Under the pieces are notes generated by a model. That model saw nothing but the letters and a program-made list of their open reading frames with translations, was not told where the DNA came from and did no database searches. Below, piece by piece: positions 7,069 through 7,708 of a stretch of DNA of 7,708 nucleotides. Each line of letters opens with the position of its first letter. The stretch's first letter is position 1. Position numbers and translations under genes: made by a program. Where the stretch lies: assembly GCA_905197585.1 (NCBI GenBank), contig CAJJZO010000079.1, positions 1 to 7,708 on the forward strand, written 5' to 3'. This stretch comes from an uncultured Collinsella sp. (GTDB lineage Bacteria > Actinomycetota > Coriobacteriia > Coriobacteriales > Coriobacteriaceae).

Positions 7069-7239
7069 GTTGATTGCGGCCCGGTACGATTGCATCATCG
7101 CAGGAGCGGACGGCGCGCACCAGTGAGCTTTGTCACGAGTGCGGAGCTTGGCCGTGCGGCCTGCCGACGTCCCCGCTTTGCCGCGTGGGAGGAATGTCAC
7201 GGTTGCGCAGGCGGTCCCTCCACCACGCGCGGTTTCGCG
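7069..7239. promoter_or_regulatory. Divergent intergenic control region
   Basis: This gap between the ABC-2 operon (minus) and the putative sensor gene (plus) must hold the operon promoter. The best minus-strand candidate is an extended -10, TGC followed by GATGAT (7094-7102), 39 nt ahead of the ATPase ATG, but it has no good -35. A short inverted repeat, GTGA-GCTTTG-TCAC (7123-7136), and a second TGTCACG (7131-7137 and 7195-7201) could be regulator sites. Arms of only four bases can arise by chance. Nothing coding is seen here. Confidence 0.35.
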
Positions 7240-7245
7240 TACAAT
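7240..7245 (+). promoter_or_regulatory. -10 box for a leaderless transcript
   Basis: TACAAT matches the -10 consensus at five of six positions and ends six bases before the ATG at 7252. A start of transcription at the usual distance of about seven bases would fall on or beside the A of the ATG. No Shine-Dalgarno-like purine run precedes the ATG, which agrees with a leaderless mRNA, a common arrangement in actinobacteria. No good -35 hexamer is present at 16-18 bp. Confidence 0.6.
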
Positions 7246-7251
7246 ACCCGT

Positions 7252-7708
7252 ATGAACAGGCTTTTCGACAAATCGATCGTTCTGGCGTGCTGTATTGCGG
7301 CCGCCATGGGCCTTGCCGTGGACGCTCACCTGGTCGCGGCGTTTTGCCTTGGCGTTATTGCCACCTCGCTGGCCGAGGTCGCACAGGGGGAACGCACGCG
7401 CCGTACAAGCGAGGCCGCGAGCTACGCTTACATTATCGCGGCCGTCTTCGTGCCGCCGTTTGTGCCGTTCGCACCCCTTGCCTTCTATGACATCGCGCGA
7501 CGCGTGCGCCGTGAGCACGCCTGGGGCGCGCTGGGCATTGGCTCCGTTTTTGCCTTTACGCTCGTTGCGAACCTTCGCACCGACGCGCTTACCGCCCGAA
7601 CACTCCTGCCGACCGCCATCGTTTCGGTTGCCGCAACCTTGTTATCGCTACGTACCGCCCAGTTGGAGCGCGAGCAGCAGCGCATGCGCCGCACCCGCGA
7701 CGAGCTGC
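7252..7708 (+). CDS. Membrane sensor protein, probably a histidine kinase N-terminus (partial)
   Basis: The frame is open from the ATG at 7252 to the window edge, giving the first 152 residues of a longer protein. Hydrophobic segments lie at about residues 8-22, 27-42, 58-82, 92-106 and 117-134. They are followed by a charged helix, RTAQLEREQQRMRRTRDEL (134-152), which reads like the coiled coil leading from the membrane part into the dimerisation domain of HisKA_3-type (DesK/LiaS/NarX-like) sensor kinases. The phospho-accepting His and the ATPase domain would lie beyond the window, so the assignment is inferred from topology and position. Divergence from an ABC-2 exporter operon fits the common sensor, regulator and exporter grouping. 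Alternative: another multi-pass membrane protein with a cytoplasmic helix. The start has no ribosome site but an ideally placed -10 box. Later ATGs, such as that at 7306, would cut into the first membrane segment. Confidence 0.65.
   Translation, partial: MNRLFDKSIVLACCIAAAMGLAVDAHLVAAFCLGVIATSLAEVAQGERTRRTSEAASYAYIIAAVFVPPFVPFAPLAFYDIARRVRREHAWGALGIGSVFAFTLVANLRTDALTARTLLPTAIVSVAATLLSLRTAQLEREQQRMRRTRDEL

Noticed and set aside
5858..7126. A 422-codon open frame on the plus strand opposite the ABC-2 ATPase
   Set aside because: It spans the complement of an ATPase with all catalytic motifs plus part of the neighbouring permease and a gene junction. It shows no domain and is best explained by codon bias.
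7069..7239. Riboswitch, small RNA or CRISPR in the divergent intergenic region
   Set aside because: No repeat-spacer pattern, no long stem structure and no recognisable aptamer motif was seen; the region is short and looks like ordinary promoter sequence.
7051..7518. Minus-strand 155-codon frame across the divergent intergenic region and the sensor gene
   Set aside because: It overlaps the start of the membrane sensor gene and the ATPase start region, its translation is Arg/Ala/Gly-rich and domain-free, and it has no supporting start site.

Overview
The window comes from a GC-rich bacterium that looks like a monoderm gut actinobacterium. A Coriobacteriia member such as Collinsella is my best guess, from codon use, the style of the transporter genes and the type of interspersed repeat; no rRNA or housekeeping marker is present to confirm it. 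The content is two ABC export systems of different families on the minus strand, plus the beginning of a divergently transcribed membrane protein, probably a sensor histidine kinase, at the right-hand edge on the plus strand.

Right to left on the minus strand, the first operon is an ABC-2 type exporter. It has an ATPase with a C-terminal DUF4162-like domain (6116-7054), a first ABC-2 permease (4919-6106) and a second, different ABC-2 permease (3727-4932). The first two genes are 9 nt apart and the two permeases overlap by 14 nt, so they are probably co-translated and form one exporter with a permease heterodimer. After a roughly 220-bp gap comes the second operon, a MacB/LolD-like ATPase (2779-3504) followed 8 nt later by a large FtsX-type permease of 888 residues (104-2770). 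The permease carries a roughly 300-residue extracytoplasmic segment containing an Ala/Asp-rich helical stretch.

Both operons end in the same kind of element: two 90-bp direct-repeat copies (3-92 and 3629-3718, 81 of 90 bases identical), lying 11 and 8 nt beyond the stop codons. Each folds into a long hairpin with GGGGACAGTC/GACTGTCCCC arms, and nearly all differences between the copies fall in unpaired positions. They look like REP/RAYT-type palindromic elements, possibly acting as 3' mRNA hairpins. A second small hairpin module sits directly beside the second copy.

At the right edge (7252 onward) a plus-strand gene begins with five or so hydrophobic segments and then a charged helix, as in the N-terminus of DesK/LiaS-type (HisKA_3) sensor kinases. 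It has no Shine-Dalgarno sequence but has TACAAT six bases before the ATG, so a leaderless transcript is likely. Its position beside the ABC-2 operon suggests a sensor-exporter module. No tRNA, rRNA, CRISPR array, transposase or phage gene is visible. The window is mostly ordinary transporter territory; the repeats and the leaderless start are its most notable features.
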